Assembly (NCBI RefSeq): GCF_000516985.1
Contig: NW_006917101.1
Location: 1,294,834-1,358,833, forward strand
From: Pestalotiopsis fici W106-1
Lineage: Eukaryota > Ascomycota > Sordariomycetes > Amphisphaeriales > Sporocadaceae
Direction of reading: 5' to 3'
Length of the DNA: 64,000 bases
Both the position numbers and the translations under genes were made by a program. Each line of letters starts with the position of its first letter. The stretch's first letter is position 1. Below the pieces are notes generated by a model. The model was not told where the DNA came from. It did not search any database and saw nothing but the letters and a program-made list of their open reading frames with translations. Shown one piece after another: positions 1 through 13,402 of this stretch.

Positions 1-23
1 GGTGTCGCTACTTCCACCCCCCT

Positions 24-40
24 CCCCCCCCCCCCCCCCC
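24..40. repeat. Poly-C tract (17 C)
   Basis: An uninterrupted run of 17 C follows a shorter C-rich stretch at the window edge. The opposite strand is a G-run that could form a G-quadruplex. Exact length is error-prone in sequencing. Confidence 0.85.
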
Positions 41-2775
41 GGGTCCAGTCCCCCTCTTCCCATGATCGAAAGTGAGAAAAAGAGAGAGCAGGACGGACAG
101 AACAGAACCAGAGCCCTGCCAATCAACGCTAACCAGGGATCGCAAAAGAAGATGTAGGTAATGAATGTCTCTTGGTGCAAGGGAAGTACCGCGCTATAGT
201 GCTAGAGATATTATAGACTAGGGCCAAGGGCAATTTGTTAAAAATGCCCAGGTGTATGTAGGTAAGGTATGTGCATACACAAGCCTGTAACCAGTCCATG
301 TAGTAGGCAGATATGACTTAATAGCAGCACAACAACAATAACAACAACCCACAATCACAATAACAACCATACAAGAAAGAGAAAGAAAAAAAAGACGCCG
401 CCAGCTTGATCTAGGTTAGGCACTATTTTCGTGCGCGTCTCGAGGTTCCGCACTTTTGTCTAAGACGGACCCCCGCCGCCTTACCCTTGGAAATACTATG
501 TGGTAGTTGCATGGGTAGCCGTATTTAGTACATACTATGTAGTAGTGCTCGGTACGTACCTAATTTTACTGCTTGCTGCATTGATCATGAAAAGGCCTGT
601 CTGCATGCTTGCGGGATAGGCGTTTTTTTTCCCTTTGCTAGTATCATCATCATTGTACAATCGGGGGCTTGATCATACTCGAAGGATTGCCCAAAGCTAC
701 CTTAGTTGGTTCGAGGTAACTATGTTGCAGCATCTAGTCAATTGGTGGTTGGGAATGAATGAATGAATTGTTATGAGCTTTAGGTCGGGTCTGTGCAAGT
801 ACGGACGGTTGAACATGAAGAAAATGGTTATAAGCGCGATAGACGGAATATGCGCAAAGAGGAAGAGGGGGGGAAAAGCAAAAGCATGAAGTCTCTTTCT
901 TCTTCGGTATCGCATTGAGAAACGGTCAGTCACATCTTGCATCTGAGAACAGCCGTGCGGTGATCGATCTCGTGTCTAATAACAGAGATTTATTTGGTTC
1001 CGCACTTTGGGTTGCGCATGAGGAAATTTAGACATGGGAGTATGACATGACAGCCATAAGAATGTAACCCTACAATAGCAGAATTCTCCTTGGTATGCAT
1101 GGAGGCCTGGGCAGGAATTGCAATTTTTTTTTCCTCCTTCTCAGCCTGCATGAGGACCCTGCTATTCTAGTTTCCACTGCACCGAACAGAGAGAGACTGA
1201 GAGTAAGCCACCCACCCCTGGTACATCCAATTACGGGACTCCGATACCGCGAAAAAGCCGGTTCGTGGGGTGACAGAGCAAATTGATAATGGCCGGGACA
1301 AAGCGTGCACGTCTATTTGGGGGTCCCGAAATCACCGAAAAGACTACGAACCTCGAAAAGTATTTGCGGCCGACCTCTAGGCCCGGGGCTTTCTTTTTTT
1401 TTTCTTTTTTTTTTTTCAAGAGGACAAGCAAAATTCATGGCATAGGTCCAGATGCGCCCGCGAAAACACGGAAGAACCCATTGTACGTCCGCGTCCGCAT
1501 GTGCATTTGTCTAAGACCTCTCAGGAAAAGAAAACAACAAGAATCAGACTAAAAAGAGAGTAAAAGTTGGTAAAGGGGAAAGGAAAATAGGTCTTGGTCT
1601 TGCGAGCAGCAGCAGCGAAGGATTTAGGTACTACACAAATACCATAGACCTGTCCCTGACGGGATGATCCATTTCGGGAAACTTTGTCGCAGATTTGGGT
1701 TCATTTGACGGGACGCCGCTTGGCCCGCACGGAAGGCTTTTTTCTTCTTCCTGCCTTTGTGTGCGGCTCGCTTGACTTACATGGACACATGGACATGGTA
1801 CATGCTCAATAAGTTGCTTCTTTTCCCATCACTGTAGTGTACGTGTATTATGCTGCCGGCATTGGGAAATGTTCTTTTGTTCTTGTTCCCTTCTATTGCA
1901 GAAACCGAGCGGAAAGAGGGGGGAAAAAGCAACAATCAGTCAACGGACCGACCTCTTGGTTTGCCTTTCCCGCTAGCTGCTGACCTGCGCCAATCAACCG
2001 CAAAGAGAAAGAGTATTTGCTCCCTCAACCCCCCGCCTCGCCCGTAGGATTTCTACATTAGGATATTCTTCACGAAAGAGTTACGGTGTAAGCGGAAGCG
2101 CGCAGCCTTGCCGACAAAGAGATTTTTTTTTTTTATTAGTTATCATTTACTATTATCATAATTTTTTACCTAGACGAGAGAAAATAGTCGATTACAACTC
2201 AACTACGGGTAATGTCGGTGCGATAGCGGATGGACGATGCTACACCAATATCTGCCGTCTCGGCCACACTAATTCCACATGCAGCCATCGACATACATTT
2301 TTGGCCCATGACACACAAAACATTGATACCCAGCAAAACGTGCAAGTATCGTCATATTGACATTGAAATATGACTGTTTTTTCTCTTCATGAGGAGGCGA
2401 TCTACATGCTACTGCATAATTCTCTTCTTCTTACATGCCACGTCTTTCGTTGCGGCCTGATTCAAGACATGCCACACGTTTCGTACCTTGGATCATTCTC
2501 ATCCTACCATTTCTTTGACATTTTCATGGGTTTTTAATGCACTCATGTTCACTTGATCGCAATGGCCAGGGATTGTTGTAGAGGATAAGCACACATGTGC
2601 TAGTAGATTATGTACAATCTCTGCGTGCGCGCGCGCCAATTAATGACGAGTGGGGACGAGTATACAAATCTCGGTTCGTGGATCGACATTTCAATTTGCC
2701 ATAGGTGGTAGAAACTAGAAATTTCTTTCGTCCAGGTGCAACTACAACCGCAAAAACACACAACATACATAATAG

Positions 2776-2799
2776 ACACACACACACACACACACACAC
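2776..2799. repeat. (AC)12 microsatellite
   Basis: Perfect dinucleotide repeat in the desert, followed by CATACATACATA-type imperfect repeats. No gene association is visible. Confidence 0.9.
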
Positions 2800-3271
2800 C
2801 CATACATACATGCCTAGAGAGCAAAGAGTAATGACTTCGCAAACTAGACTTGTCTAGTTGTATGTTGATCCTTCTAGAAGGCATCCATACATTGCATATC
2901 ACTTCCCTTAGGCCCGTTGGATGACAACTACGCACATGGACTTACATACATCAAGTAGTGCTCCTCGTATGTACGATGTGCTGTCTATCATCTTAGCTGC
3001 TTGGGCAGAAGCGTAGCCTACAGCCAAGTTTACATAAGTGCGTAATCGCAAAACAAAAGAAAAAGAGAGGGCTGCCACTCTACAACAGGTACCACCACTA
3101 CCATATTAGATCGGTTGCCCAGGGCCCCTGTCAAGCGCCGCAGATCTGAAAATCATCGCATTGAGAATCTCTTACAGAGCGCTAGCAGCCCACTGCCAGA
3201 TCCGCCCGAACCCTCGCACTAGCTGACAGCCCAGGGGCCCGGAGGTGAAAGGGCAAGGGCACTGGGGGCAA

Positions 3272-3290
3272 GGGGGGGGGGGGGGGGGGG
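3272..3290. repeat. Poly-G tract (19 G)
   Basis: A run of 19 G on the plus strand, flanked by further G-rich blocks (GGGGG upstream, AGGGG downstream). Strong G-quadruplex potential on this strand, and a likely polymerase stall or length-error site. Confidence 0.9.
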
Positions 3291-3550
3291 AGGGGCGAAG
3301 GGAGAGACCTAATAGCACGCCCACCACCCCATAGGTGTGAACATCAAAAGCGCCTTTCCCCCGCCGAGAGCACTGACCACTTTGGTGGGTACAGAGCAAT
3401 GTTACTTATGGAAATCTGTTCACCCCTCCCCTGCCCAGGTGCTGTCCCGACAGTTTTCTCAACTGCCCCTCCAACTCCATCTTTAGAGAGAGAGAGAGAA
3501 AGAGAGCCTAACGTTCTTTCAGTCTAAACCATCACCCACAGAGAGAGAGG

Positions 3551-3587
3551 GTGGTGTGTGTATGTGTGCGTGTGTGTGTGTGTGCGC
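3551..3587. repeat. GT-rich microsatellite
   Basis: Imperfect (GT)n repeat with TATGTGTGCG interruptions, preceded by GA repeats at about 3485-3505 and 3541-3549. Simple-sequence DNA with no gene evidence. Confidence 0.8.
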
Positions 3588-6500
3588 AGTAGAGAGGACG
3601 AGGATGAAACCGACACACCACCTCACACATCCACAGACGTCAGCATTCGGCTCGCCAATCTATGTACTACACAGGGCTTTTTTGTCTGGGTTAGAGATGT
3701 GATGACCGCCATCTCGCAGCGCGTGGTGCGTCTCTTGCTAGCCATGGCAGAAAAAGAGAGTTCGCCGGCCTCCTGCGTACCTTACTCACTCACCCTCCTC
3801 TATCTGCTTCTCTCCTTTTTGCTACCTTAGGCCTGCATTCGAAATGGCAAATCAGCTTTTGCGCAGCCCGCAAGCATCTCAAATCATCCATCATCTTCTA
3901 CAAAGATTTGCTGCTGCATGTCCGAGCATCGACGTTGCGCACGTGGTCGTGGCGAATACAGGCCCTCAGGTTTCCTTGTGTGTGCCTGAGAGCGGCGAAT
4001 CGCGGAATTCCTGCGAATACCCTCTCTCTATTGGATGGATATTCCAGCAGCCGGCAGCTCTGTTGGAGCAAACACATCTCGCTACAATTATTAGTGCCCT
4101 CCCTCCTCCCAAGCCACTGCGGAAGCCACAAGCACCGCCCATCGCGGCCATTATAGTACCGCAACATTGTGTATGGTGGGTGTAACGCATGGTGCACACT
4201 AACGCCCCAGGCACGATGGTAATTGCGTTGATCAACCATCAGGCAGGGCGACCCCCCCTCAAAGGCCCCCCCTCATCAATTCATGGACCACGGTACAATC
4301 AATCAATCAATCAAACAAACCCCCCTTAGTCCTGCGTCCAGGGCAATACGCCTTTTAGCAACCATGCGTAAAGCTCGCTTCTCTCCTATACGAAGCCTTG
4401 ATGCCTGCAAACAAAATGACACGAGAAGGCACGGGATCTCGATGTCAGCGAATGGATCGAAACTCTACTTTCATGTCGAACCGGGCATGGATTTCCGGGG
4501 GAGCTTCCCGTTCACCAATTGGAAATTGGACCTTTCGAGCGATGGATAAGGTTCACAACTTACATAGGATGAAGGGGGAACAACACAAGGGCCTTGCGTT
4601 ACCGACGGGGTGACGGGCAGCCAGGTGAAACAGTTAAGCGCCCACGGAACCGGCTGCGTGCACGCAACATCATAAGGGCAGTCGGGGCAGATCCCGCCGC
4701 CCTGCCGGGAACGAGCCGCTTGGGTCGGGCAGGTCCCGACAGTGTTGGCACCAACTACCGACCAGAGCCCTGTCTGTTGCCGTCTCGCATTCGAGTTTTG
4801 CGCACTTCTTTGGCAGATTGTTCTTCCCAACCTGGTCTCGTTCTTCTGCAATCTAACAAGGTATCTGATAATCTCTACTAATCTCCAATAAGTCAGCTCC
4901 ATGGGTCCAGTACATGGAGATGCTACTCTCTTTGATACTGGCGGCATTATATGTCCCCAAGCGAGTTGTTGCCCAGCAATGGCCACTTTCTTCTTGTACT
5001 TGGTTGCAATCGCTAAAATGACGCCTGTCGTCGTTCTCATTGTCGGCGGGGACGCGTACTTGTTGGACTCGGCAGACAACCGGCTCAGGCCTTCCGACGG
5101 GATCCCATTTCGACAAACCTTAAACCCTCTACTTACACGGTCTTTATGTAACGCTAGAAGGATTCTAGAAGTCATAGAGGGATAGAGCTTGTGGTGCATG
5201 TCTCAGTCTGGCAGCGCCGTCGCATAGTAGCGAAACCTAAAGCTTACGATTCGTCGATCTCTGGCAGGTCAGTATTTGCTCAGGCTGATGCGATACACAT
5301 TTCGCCAGATCGCCTGCAGCACCGAAACACGATCCTTCAGGATGTCATGTTACTTGTGACTGGTATTGGGGTTTTGTAAATCCTTGTTCTCCGAAATGAC
5401 GCTCCGCAACTGCCTAGGAATATAGCGACAGCCGGGCTCGTCGGGTGGTTTGGCTTCGGCGCTTCGCAAGCCCCAGCCTCAAGAGATTGTACAAACCCGC
5501 TTGCAGCGTAGCTTTCCTGGATCTGATTGAGGGCTGAATTGAGGGCCAGGACGAATCATGCTTATCGAGCGCCGACAAGTGAGAAAACCGTTTTGTTCCC
5601 ACTTGTGCCTCAGGTCGCGCGATCAACGTTGCCTTGGTAGGATGGAGTAGGTGGGACTATGTGTGCTGTCATCCAATGAGCCTGCCAACCCGCCTCATGG
5701 CAGGTAGTTTCCCGTGAGATAATCACCAGGCACAAACACACGGGCACGGGAAACCTCGAAATCAGCGTCAAGCTACAGTGACACCGGCGCCGAAGTGGAT
5801 AGCGCTTCGGTTCCCGGAGTAGACAAACTAATTGCTTAGCAGCAACGACCGGCCAACGTTTTGTGACCGTACAGCATCGGGTGTGGATTGATGATGCCCT
5901 GATGCTTGAACCTTTTCCGAACCCTCTTCATCTGTCCCTCACTACAGAGGACAGAGAGCAATCACCATCAAATCTACGTGTTGCTGGTATCATGGGTTCT
6001 CGGTATGTCCATGGCCGGATTCTCCCCTGTATCGCCGATATTGACTGTTAATACGGAGGATCACAAAATTCCCAAAACATGGGTCGATGGACGCAAGGCA
6101 ATAGTATTTGTGTCATCGAGACCTGGTTATAATACCGTTAGGGTATAACCCACACTATGCGTCGCAGAGTCTCCATCAGGAAATTGTGGCTGCATTATGA
6201 CGCATGTTCAAACCTTAATGTTGAAGTCGTCGCGGGTGCTCATTCGACGAAAACAATCGAACTGAAGCCGATAGCAAGCAAGCCAGTAAGCCATTCAAAG
6301 CTTTCTACACTGCTTGACAACCGCCAAGGAAGCATTCCCTGTTTTTCTTGTCGTTTTGGGTTATCCGTGGAATCTCTTTCCAGACCAGCTCTCCCAGGTG
6401 TGCAACCAGGAAAGACACCATCGCCAACTGGGACTTTCGGTGGGCTTATCCTGTCTACCTGTTACCTACATACTGCACTAAGGCCCAAAGCAAGCTCGGC

Positions 6501-7283
6501 CGAGTCCAGTTTTTTTTTTTCCTGCTGAGGTATGCACTTCATGCAATCGTGCAAAGGCCTAATGAAAGTACTGTGTAGAGGTTGTGTTGTCAGATGGCGG
6601 TCTGCAAAACAATAAAAAAAAAAAAACAAACAACCCCCATGCCGTTCCATGGCGTGTCATGTCTTGACTTTAGCGAAGCATGCTTGTACTTGTGTGTGTG
6701 TGTATGTCTGGACGCGTGTCGGCGGGCGCGAGGGACTGCACATGTCTTTAGGTAAGGTAGATATGCAGATGCTGCAGCTTTCCCACGACTGCATGGCTCT
6801 CATTACTATGTATACATGGTACAGAGTGCGTGCTACTGCTGCTGCTGCTCGACTAGAGGGGAGGAGAAGGGGAATAGAGTTTGGCTCGCGGTCTTGGGAA
6901 CGTGCTGGTTTGTTCCAGGTCGCCAGGTGCCGAATGCGGAATGCTTCCAGAAAAGTTCTAGAGACATTCTAGCGCCAGTCTAGCAAATGTCGATCACGCA
7001 TCACGTAAGAGTCCGGGGCAGACTCCAGCAAATCACGGGACGGCGCCAGAACTGCAGCTTGCTCAAAAGGTTTATCATCCAAGAAAGAAGCAAGCAGCAT
7101 CATTGATTGATGCGACACTTTCTCACGTGGTGGCGAATCGGTTGCAACCATGTTCTTGCTCACCTCGGGAAGGACCAAAGAAGCAAATGCAGCTTCTTCT
7201 TCCCTTATGATTGTCCTCTGTCTTTGGATCACTCACTGCGCCACGTGGAGTTAGCCAGAGTTTGACCAGGACTGCATAAGTGT

Positions 7284-7329
7284 CTTCTTCTTTTTTTCCT
7301 TTTTTCCTTTTTTCCTTTTTCTTTTTTTC
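7284..7329. repeat. Pyrimidine tract with repeated T6CC units
   Basis: A nearly pure pyrimidine strand in which TTTTTTCC-like units recur at about 8-nt period. Such homopurine/homopyrimidine DNA can adopt triplex structure, and in fungi it often marks CT-rich promoter or leader DNA. Confidence 0.75.
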
Positions 7330-7574
7330 GCCCACCATGCCGACCGCCATGTACCCTCTGATTCCCGGTACATTGGGGGTACTGACTTAATTGATATACA
7401 CTGGGACTGCTTGCTGGCTGGCTCATTCACCGCCGAATGCACGGCCCAACATCCATCTCTATCTGGGCTTGCTGCATCGCGATAGATAGCAAACCAGCCT
7501 AGATGCGTTTTTCTTGTTGGGCATGCATATTTCCTTCTCATACTGTTTAGAAAAACAACAACACACTATTCTAG

Positions 7575-7593
7575 TGCACACACACACACACAC
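7575..7593. repeat. (CA)n microsatellite
   Basis: Perfect CA repeat of about nine units within the desert, followed by CCCACCC. Confidence 0.85.
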
Positions 7594-8916
7594 CCACCCT
7601 CTCACTTTTGTTATGATATCCACCACGTCAAAGTGGAAACATGTACGATCGAATGCAATTTTAGGTGAACGGGGTCTGGTAAATAATGGCAATCGGACCT
7701 CTCACTCCGCACCTTCATGGTGTACAGAGATATGAGAGAGAGGGAGGAGAGAAGGGGGGCAGAGAGAGAGCACAGACCTCAGCGCTTCACATACACTCAG
7801 TAACTTCTGCTAGTAGCAGACGACCACGAGATTGTTTTCACACCCACCACATGCCAGCATAACTCAATGAGGAACAAGAAGGAGAAGAAGTCTTTCAACT
7901 AATTACCAAAACAGGCAACACTACAGAAGTATGAATGAATAATTCCGGGTTCGCGGAAAACGGGCCATGGTTTAATTATGGCTGGACCGGGAGTATGTCG
8001 GCAACGTTGTCGCAATATCAATTGTGCAGGCAAAAAAACACACGTATAACTGACGAAAGCCTTGCGCGCGAAGGCGACTGCACTGCAGCGGGCAGACCGA
8101 GAACAAGAAAAAAAACAGATGCATTCAGCTCCAGGTCGGCTGGCAGGCATGTAAAGAAAGCATGGGCTGAGAGGGGAGAGAGAGGAGGAAAGCCGGAGGA
8201 CCGGAAGCACGCGCAACTGCCCGCCCACATTCCTTTCCGCCGTGGTGTCCGCCGCGTGCAAAGTCTTGTGTGTCGCCTGGGAATAGACTTTTCCGTTCCG
8301 CTGCATTGGCCTGCCTCCCTACCGTGGAAGAGACTTCCCCCCTCCCTCCCTGGCTCCTTGGCCTTTCGGTAAGCAGGCCAATATATTTTTACTGTGAGAA
8401 AAAGAGGGGGTACAGCAGCTTTCCGTACCCTCTATGGGGGGAAAAGGGCGGAAAGACACATCCTAGCTTTCGGAAAAGCAAGCAAAGAGACTTCCCTAAC
8501 AGAGAGAGGCAAGGAAAAATAATAGGCGACTTGCCAATCTCTCTTCGCTGACTGGCTGCCATTTTCGATTGGCTTCTGCTCTACTCGAGCCAAAAACAAA
8601 GAAGAACAATGCCCCGACGCCCCCCGTACACAGTTGGGTATAGTGCATAGTAGCAGTGGCTACTAATTAGCATAGCAGGTAGCAGCGAGGGCTTTGCGAA
8701 CCTTGATGTCCTGGCGCATATGTACAGCTACTATGTTCACAGTAGCCTGTAGTGTACATGGTTGGTGGTATTGCGCGGTTGATCAGAGGATCAGAGGCTG
8801 GGAGGAGGGGTGGGGTGCCAAAAATTCCCCTCCGCGGAAATCATGTCACCACATCCCTGTCCTCTTCCTCGTCTTGCCCTTTCTTCTCTCTGTACACTAC
8901 AGTTATCTCTTGCAAA

Positions 8917-8939
8917 TCCCGGCCCACTCTCGGCCGGGA
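8917..8939. repeat. Perfect 8-bp GC-rich inverted repeat
   Basis: TCCCGGCC, a 7-nt spacer, then GGCCGGGA: an exact palindromic stem that could form a stable hairpin in RNA, or bind a dimeric protein as DNA. No flanking gene explains it. It is not followed by a T-run and fungi do not use bacterial-type terminators. Confidence 0.7.
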
Positions 8940-9412
8940 CCTGAGCACAAGCCTGGCGCATAATTGGTCAAGAAGAGTATGACATAACTTATGCAGAATA
9001 ACAAAAGCCCATGCCCAGGCCCCAATATTTGTTTGCATTTTCATTCCGCGTGGTCTGTCTGCAACCTGGAAACGGCAGCAAGGCTCCCTCCCCTCCCTCC
9101 CCCCACTCGTCCCGCCCGGGGGTCTTGTCTCATTTCGCCTCGCCCTCACCTCAGCTCGTCCGGGGTCTGTTCAGGTTCAGCAGCATCGCCTCACCAAAGA
9201 AAAGACCGTAGTTTTCTAAAATGTCTCATTGGGGGCTACAGAGCTGTCGTCATACTTGAAAGCAGTATTATTTTCCGACTGGCTCTTCTGGGGCGCTTTG
9301 GTGGTTGCAGCGCCAAGTCAACTCAATGATAAGCTGAAATGGGCGGGGGTGGTGTGATGGACCATAAAAACAAAAAGTAGATGCAATCGTGATGGGATCA
9401 CGCGAGGTGAAG

Positions 9413-9434
9413 GAGAGATAGAGAGAGAGAGAGA
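9413..9434. repeat. (GA)n microsatellite
   Basis: Imperfect GA repeat with one ATA interruption in non-coding DNA. Confidence 0.8.
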
Positions 9435-12400
9435 CATAGGGACAGACAGGACAAGTGCAAATCAAGATGAAAGCTCAAGAAACTCTGAGATGGTCAAAAG
9501 TGTGTACAACGATGACATCTTCTGTATTCTTCTTTTTTTTTTCTCTCTCGTGTAGGTGCAATATAGTAGTAGATTTCCTTTGCCGGAGCACTTGGATACT
9601 GCAAAGACAATTAAAGGAGGTCACCATCTTTGAATGGCTTGAGTGTCACCTGATGTCCACATGAAAGACTTGAGTTTCATATGTTCAGAAGTTCTTCTTC
9701 TTGTCCCCTCCCTACGCGCCTTTTTTGACTTCGTGGGGTTGGAGTCTATTGCGGAGTGAACACGCCGCAGCCTCTTTTTTTTTTTTATTCTTTCGCTAGA
9801 CTTGTCTGCCTGGGCAGCCCTGAGTAATCAAGTGATCATTCTTGCAAAACTGTCTTTTCATCTCGTGTGTCGCACGACTGCAACTCAAATAACAAAGTAG
9901 GGGGCCACGTTCAAGGAGAGCATGGTATTGCGAACCAAAGGTTCGAAAAGATTGAAAGTTTTGTAGTGTTTGTAAGAAAAGGGAAACTAAAGGCCAGGCG
10001 CGTGCGACAATAATGTTTACACATGATGGGAACATGGAAAAAAAGATCATGTCACGTCACGATCTTGTCATCACGAGGCTTGTTTTTTCATTATTATTAT
10101 CGCGTGACCCGGGTACCACTTGAGTTTGTATAATTTCCTCGTGGCTTTTTTTCTCCTCTTTGATAATGGGGTGTTTTTATGTTTTTTTCCCAATTATACT
10201 CGCAACTAGTCAATGATGGCGAACTGTGGAAATATTTTTGCCCAGCACGAGCAAAAGAAATATGGTACGTACAGTGGAGGCCTCATGTGTGACTTTTCAT
10301 GAATGTGGCGTGATTGATAACGTAACTGCGTGTCGACGATGAGGCCATTGTGATGATATAGGGGAGAGACACAGCTTACGAGAGGTCTCGGTGGTTCATG
10401 ACGGGAGATGACATGACTGCGGGAGGGTGAGGAGGAGGTAATTCGGCAAAGCATAGTCGTACGGGCTATTGCTTTTCTTCGGCGCCACTTGGCTGACTAT
10501 ATGATCTTGGAATCAAAAAAAAAAAGGAAAGAGCCGCAAACTGGCGCGTTGATGAAACTTGGGACCTCACGGCCAGGCATTGGATTCCATCAGCATAGCT
10601 CGATTCGTGTATACCAAGAAACGACCAAACACTATTCATATACCACGAGGCCCCATCAAGTCGAGTGGTCAGAACTAGAGACTACAATATCAATATGACG
10701 ACTATACTTGAATGCATACTACCCATGTAGGATTTCTGATAGCCCACAAGTTACCCGATACTATCTAGACTGAATACCGAATCCTTGTGAACGGGATATT
10801 CCTCCTACCAACGAGGAGTATAATCCCCCAACACCAACCTCAACATGGGATGGCTACGCGGTGTGCTTTATTACTCTTCTAGAGACTCAAACTTGAGCCT
10901 CCATGGGAAATGATCAACGGGGAATCGCCTTTTCACTGCCGTGTAGTTATGAATATACTATGCACGACATGTTTGCATTACTTCACAACGGGCGCAGAAG
11001 AAACACCAACGGGCGCTCACTGGAGACTGTCTACCCCACGGGGGAAGAGAGAAAAAGGACCCAAGTCAAGTTCGCCTCCGTCCTCGGCGATGGATATAAT
11101 GCTAGTATTCTACGTACATTATTTTTCCGCCCCCTGTACACACACAAGTCCCGGACCGGCTTGCTTCGGGTCTCGAAGGCAGGAGGAGGAGGAGGAGGAG
11201 AAGAAGAAAAGCTGTGCAACATCGTTTCATGCTAGAGGATCCATTCAAAGACCCCACAACGTTTCGAAAAATAACAAAACGGGCCCGGGCGACTTATGGT
11301 AGGTCGACGGGCCCCCGACTGACTCGGGTCGGAGGATCCGTTTTCCCTCTTGTACTCCGCTCAAACCAAACGGGCCGGAAGGGAGTGGCTTCCTTCGGGA
11401 CGCCGGTCTCTCCCCCTTGGTGCAACGGCGTACCGAACTAGATCATCTTCCAGCAGCTCCATCTCCCCACTCCCCCCCGTTCGCCTGTTGGCGTTTCGGA
11501 TATTCAACGGCTTCCTCCCCCCAGAAAGACAGACAGAGCCGGTGAAGGAGATAGACAGGGGGTGGAAAAGAGGGCGGGGGAAAGACGTGATCTTCGATAT
11601 TGCATACAGTGACGCCATCTACGTCGCTGGGGGAGGATGGGGGATCAACCTATGGGGGCCTTTCGGGCTCTAGTGTACAGTCCTTTGTTGATCCAGACCG
11701 TGAGAGAGGAGTCTCCCATTGTTGTTCCTGTCTTGGAAGGGGTGTGTGTATGTGAGTGATGATGATTATACACACCCCAAGGACCCCCTTCCCTTCTCTC
11801 CCCCCACCTGGTACTGCTACTTTGCCTTATGGTCGGCGGCGTGGCTCATGTATGTGTAAGGCAAGGGGGGAAGGAATTCTGAGAAGGGAAACGATGTGTC
11901 GTTATTCGGAAAACCTGGCGAGTGGCTGTCGGTCGTCGGAAAGGTGACCAGCCCCCAAGGGAAGATCCTCCTGCCATGGGAAGAAAAAAGTGGGAAGAGA
12001 AAACAAGCCATGAGAGAGTTGGGAACCTATAGGAGGGCTCGGAGAGCTCACGAGCGAGTATAGGCACCATCATGGGGGTTACGTCATGTTCAAACGACAA
12101 ACGAGGTAGATGCCGGTATATCAGGGCAAGGTTCCTGTGGTTCCTGTGTGTATATCATCATTGTGGTCTAGACGTTCATTACCATGGCTTGTTCGACGGT
12201 TATGTAAGGGGCGCTCAATAGTGTCAAAAGCCAGGAGCCATGCCCCGACCTTGGTATCTCCAGTTAGCGATATCCCTCCTCAACTCGAGGGCTCCGCTCT
12301 CATGGTGTTAGAGAAGAAGAAAAAAGTAATAATCATGGATTAAACGCTCAAGCGTGAATCCTGGATGGGGAAAAAAAAAACCGCCGTTGAACCAAGCTAT

Positions 12401-13402
12401 TCCTCCTGGAGTACTTCTCTCCACTAGACTCAGGATCGACGCAAGGGTTCGTGACGCCCGGTTGCTAGAGGGAATTCCCACGATGACCACTTTTATAGCA
12501 TGATGTCATGCCATTACAGGCCGAGTTGATTGGACGGAAGAAATAAAAGTCATGTTGGAACTTGGTTTTGCGTGGCTACCCTGGATACCTGCTTGCCAAT
12601 AGTATCCAGAGGGGGGCTTTGGGGGTCATGCATTGTTTCGTATATGCCGGCCGTCGCTATTGCTCTGATCTTGGCAGTATCTAAAGTCCCGGATAAGAAA
12701 TAATCACGTTTGGTACTGTGAAGTATTTTCCTGTTGGAGTCGTGGGTTAAATCTGGAAAGCGTCTGGGCATCAGAAGAGTGTGTGTTGTTACTGCGCCTG
12801 GTGAGGCGTCTGGTGTGGACCGACCGACCAGGAACGCCAGTCGATATCATATCAAGATCGGCGTGATCTGCATCAAATGCCGCTGTCAGATACCCTATAA
12901 GGTTTTGAAATGTGAAACAATCGTTAAAACGTCATTGTCGGCTCCAAGGTCATATTGTATAATGAGACTTGGTCACTGTCTGCCCTCGAGAGCTTGGACA
13001 AATCTCGAGAACGTTTCTTTACTTCATAGCGTAATCTTCAAGTCCTACTTTCAGCTTTTGAGGATGAACTGTAGACGTGATAAAGACAAAGAGCCCTAGA
13101 CCTTGATCGTGATTGTGTAAATGTGCGCTGCTTATGCCTCGAGAATCTACCTAGTACGGCGACACAATACTACACCATTTGAACGCTCTATCACTCCAAA
13201 GCTTTTGGATCATCTTCAGACGCCGTACTTTGTTAATGAACAAGAGGTTCATGAGTGTTCATCCATAGCATATGAACTATTCTGCTTGAGTGTACCGAGG
13301 GCAATCACCAAGTATATATACCCAAAATATGCCAGCATTCCGTAGTAACTGCCTAGCTAATAGTTTCCTGTTATTCCGAATATAATAATCCGTGGTATGC
13401 TC

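Larger units (their letters stand above)
1..13402. other. 13.4-kb gene desert with microsatellites
   Basis: I found no recognisable protein, no convincing exon chain and no RNA gene on either strand. Open frames here are short or overlap low-complexity tracts; the longest runs 4471-5199 on the minus strand (about 240 codons), has no recognised domain, and its composition looks random. The sequence has balanced base composition, not the AT-rich look of RIP-mutated repeats. It is studded with poly-C/poly-G, CA/GT, GA/CT and long pyrimidine tracts, as is common in long fungal promoters and leaders. It may be the upstream region of a regulatory gene lying left of the window, or may host non-coding RNA; the sequence alone does not decide. 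Confidence 0.6.

Noticed and set aside
1..13402. RIP-degraded transposon
   Set aside because: Base composition is balanced, there is no long terminal or inverted repeat, and no transposase or reverse transcriptase relic was seen.
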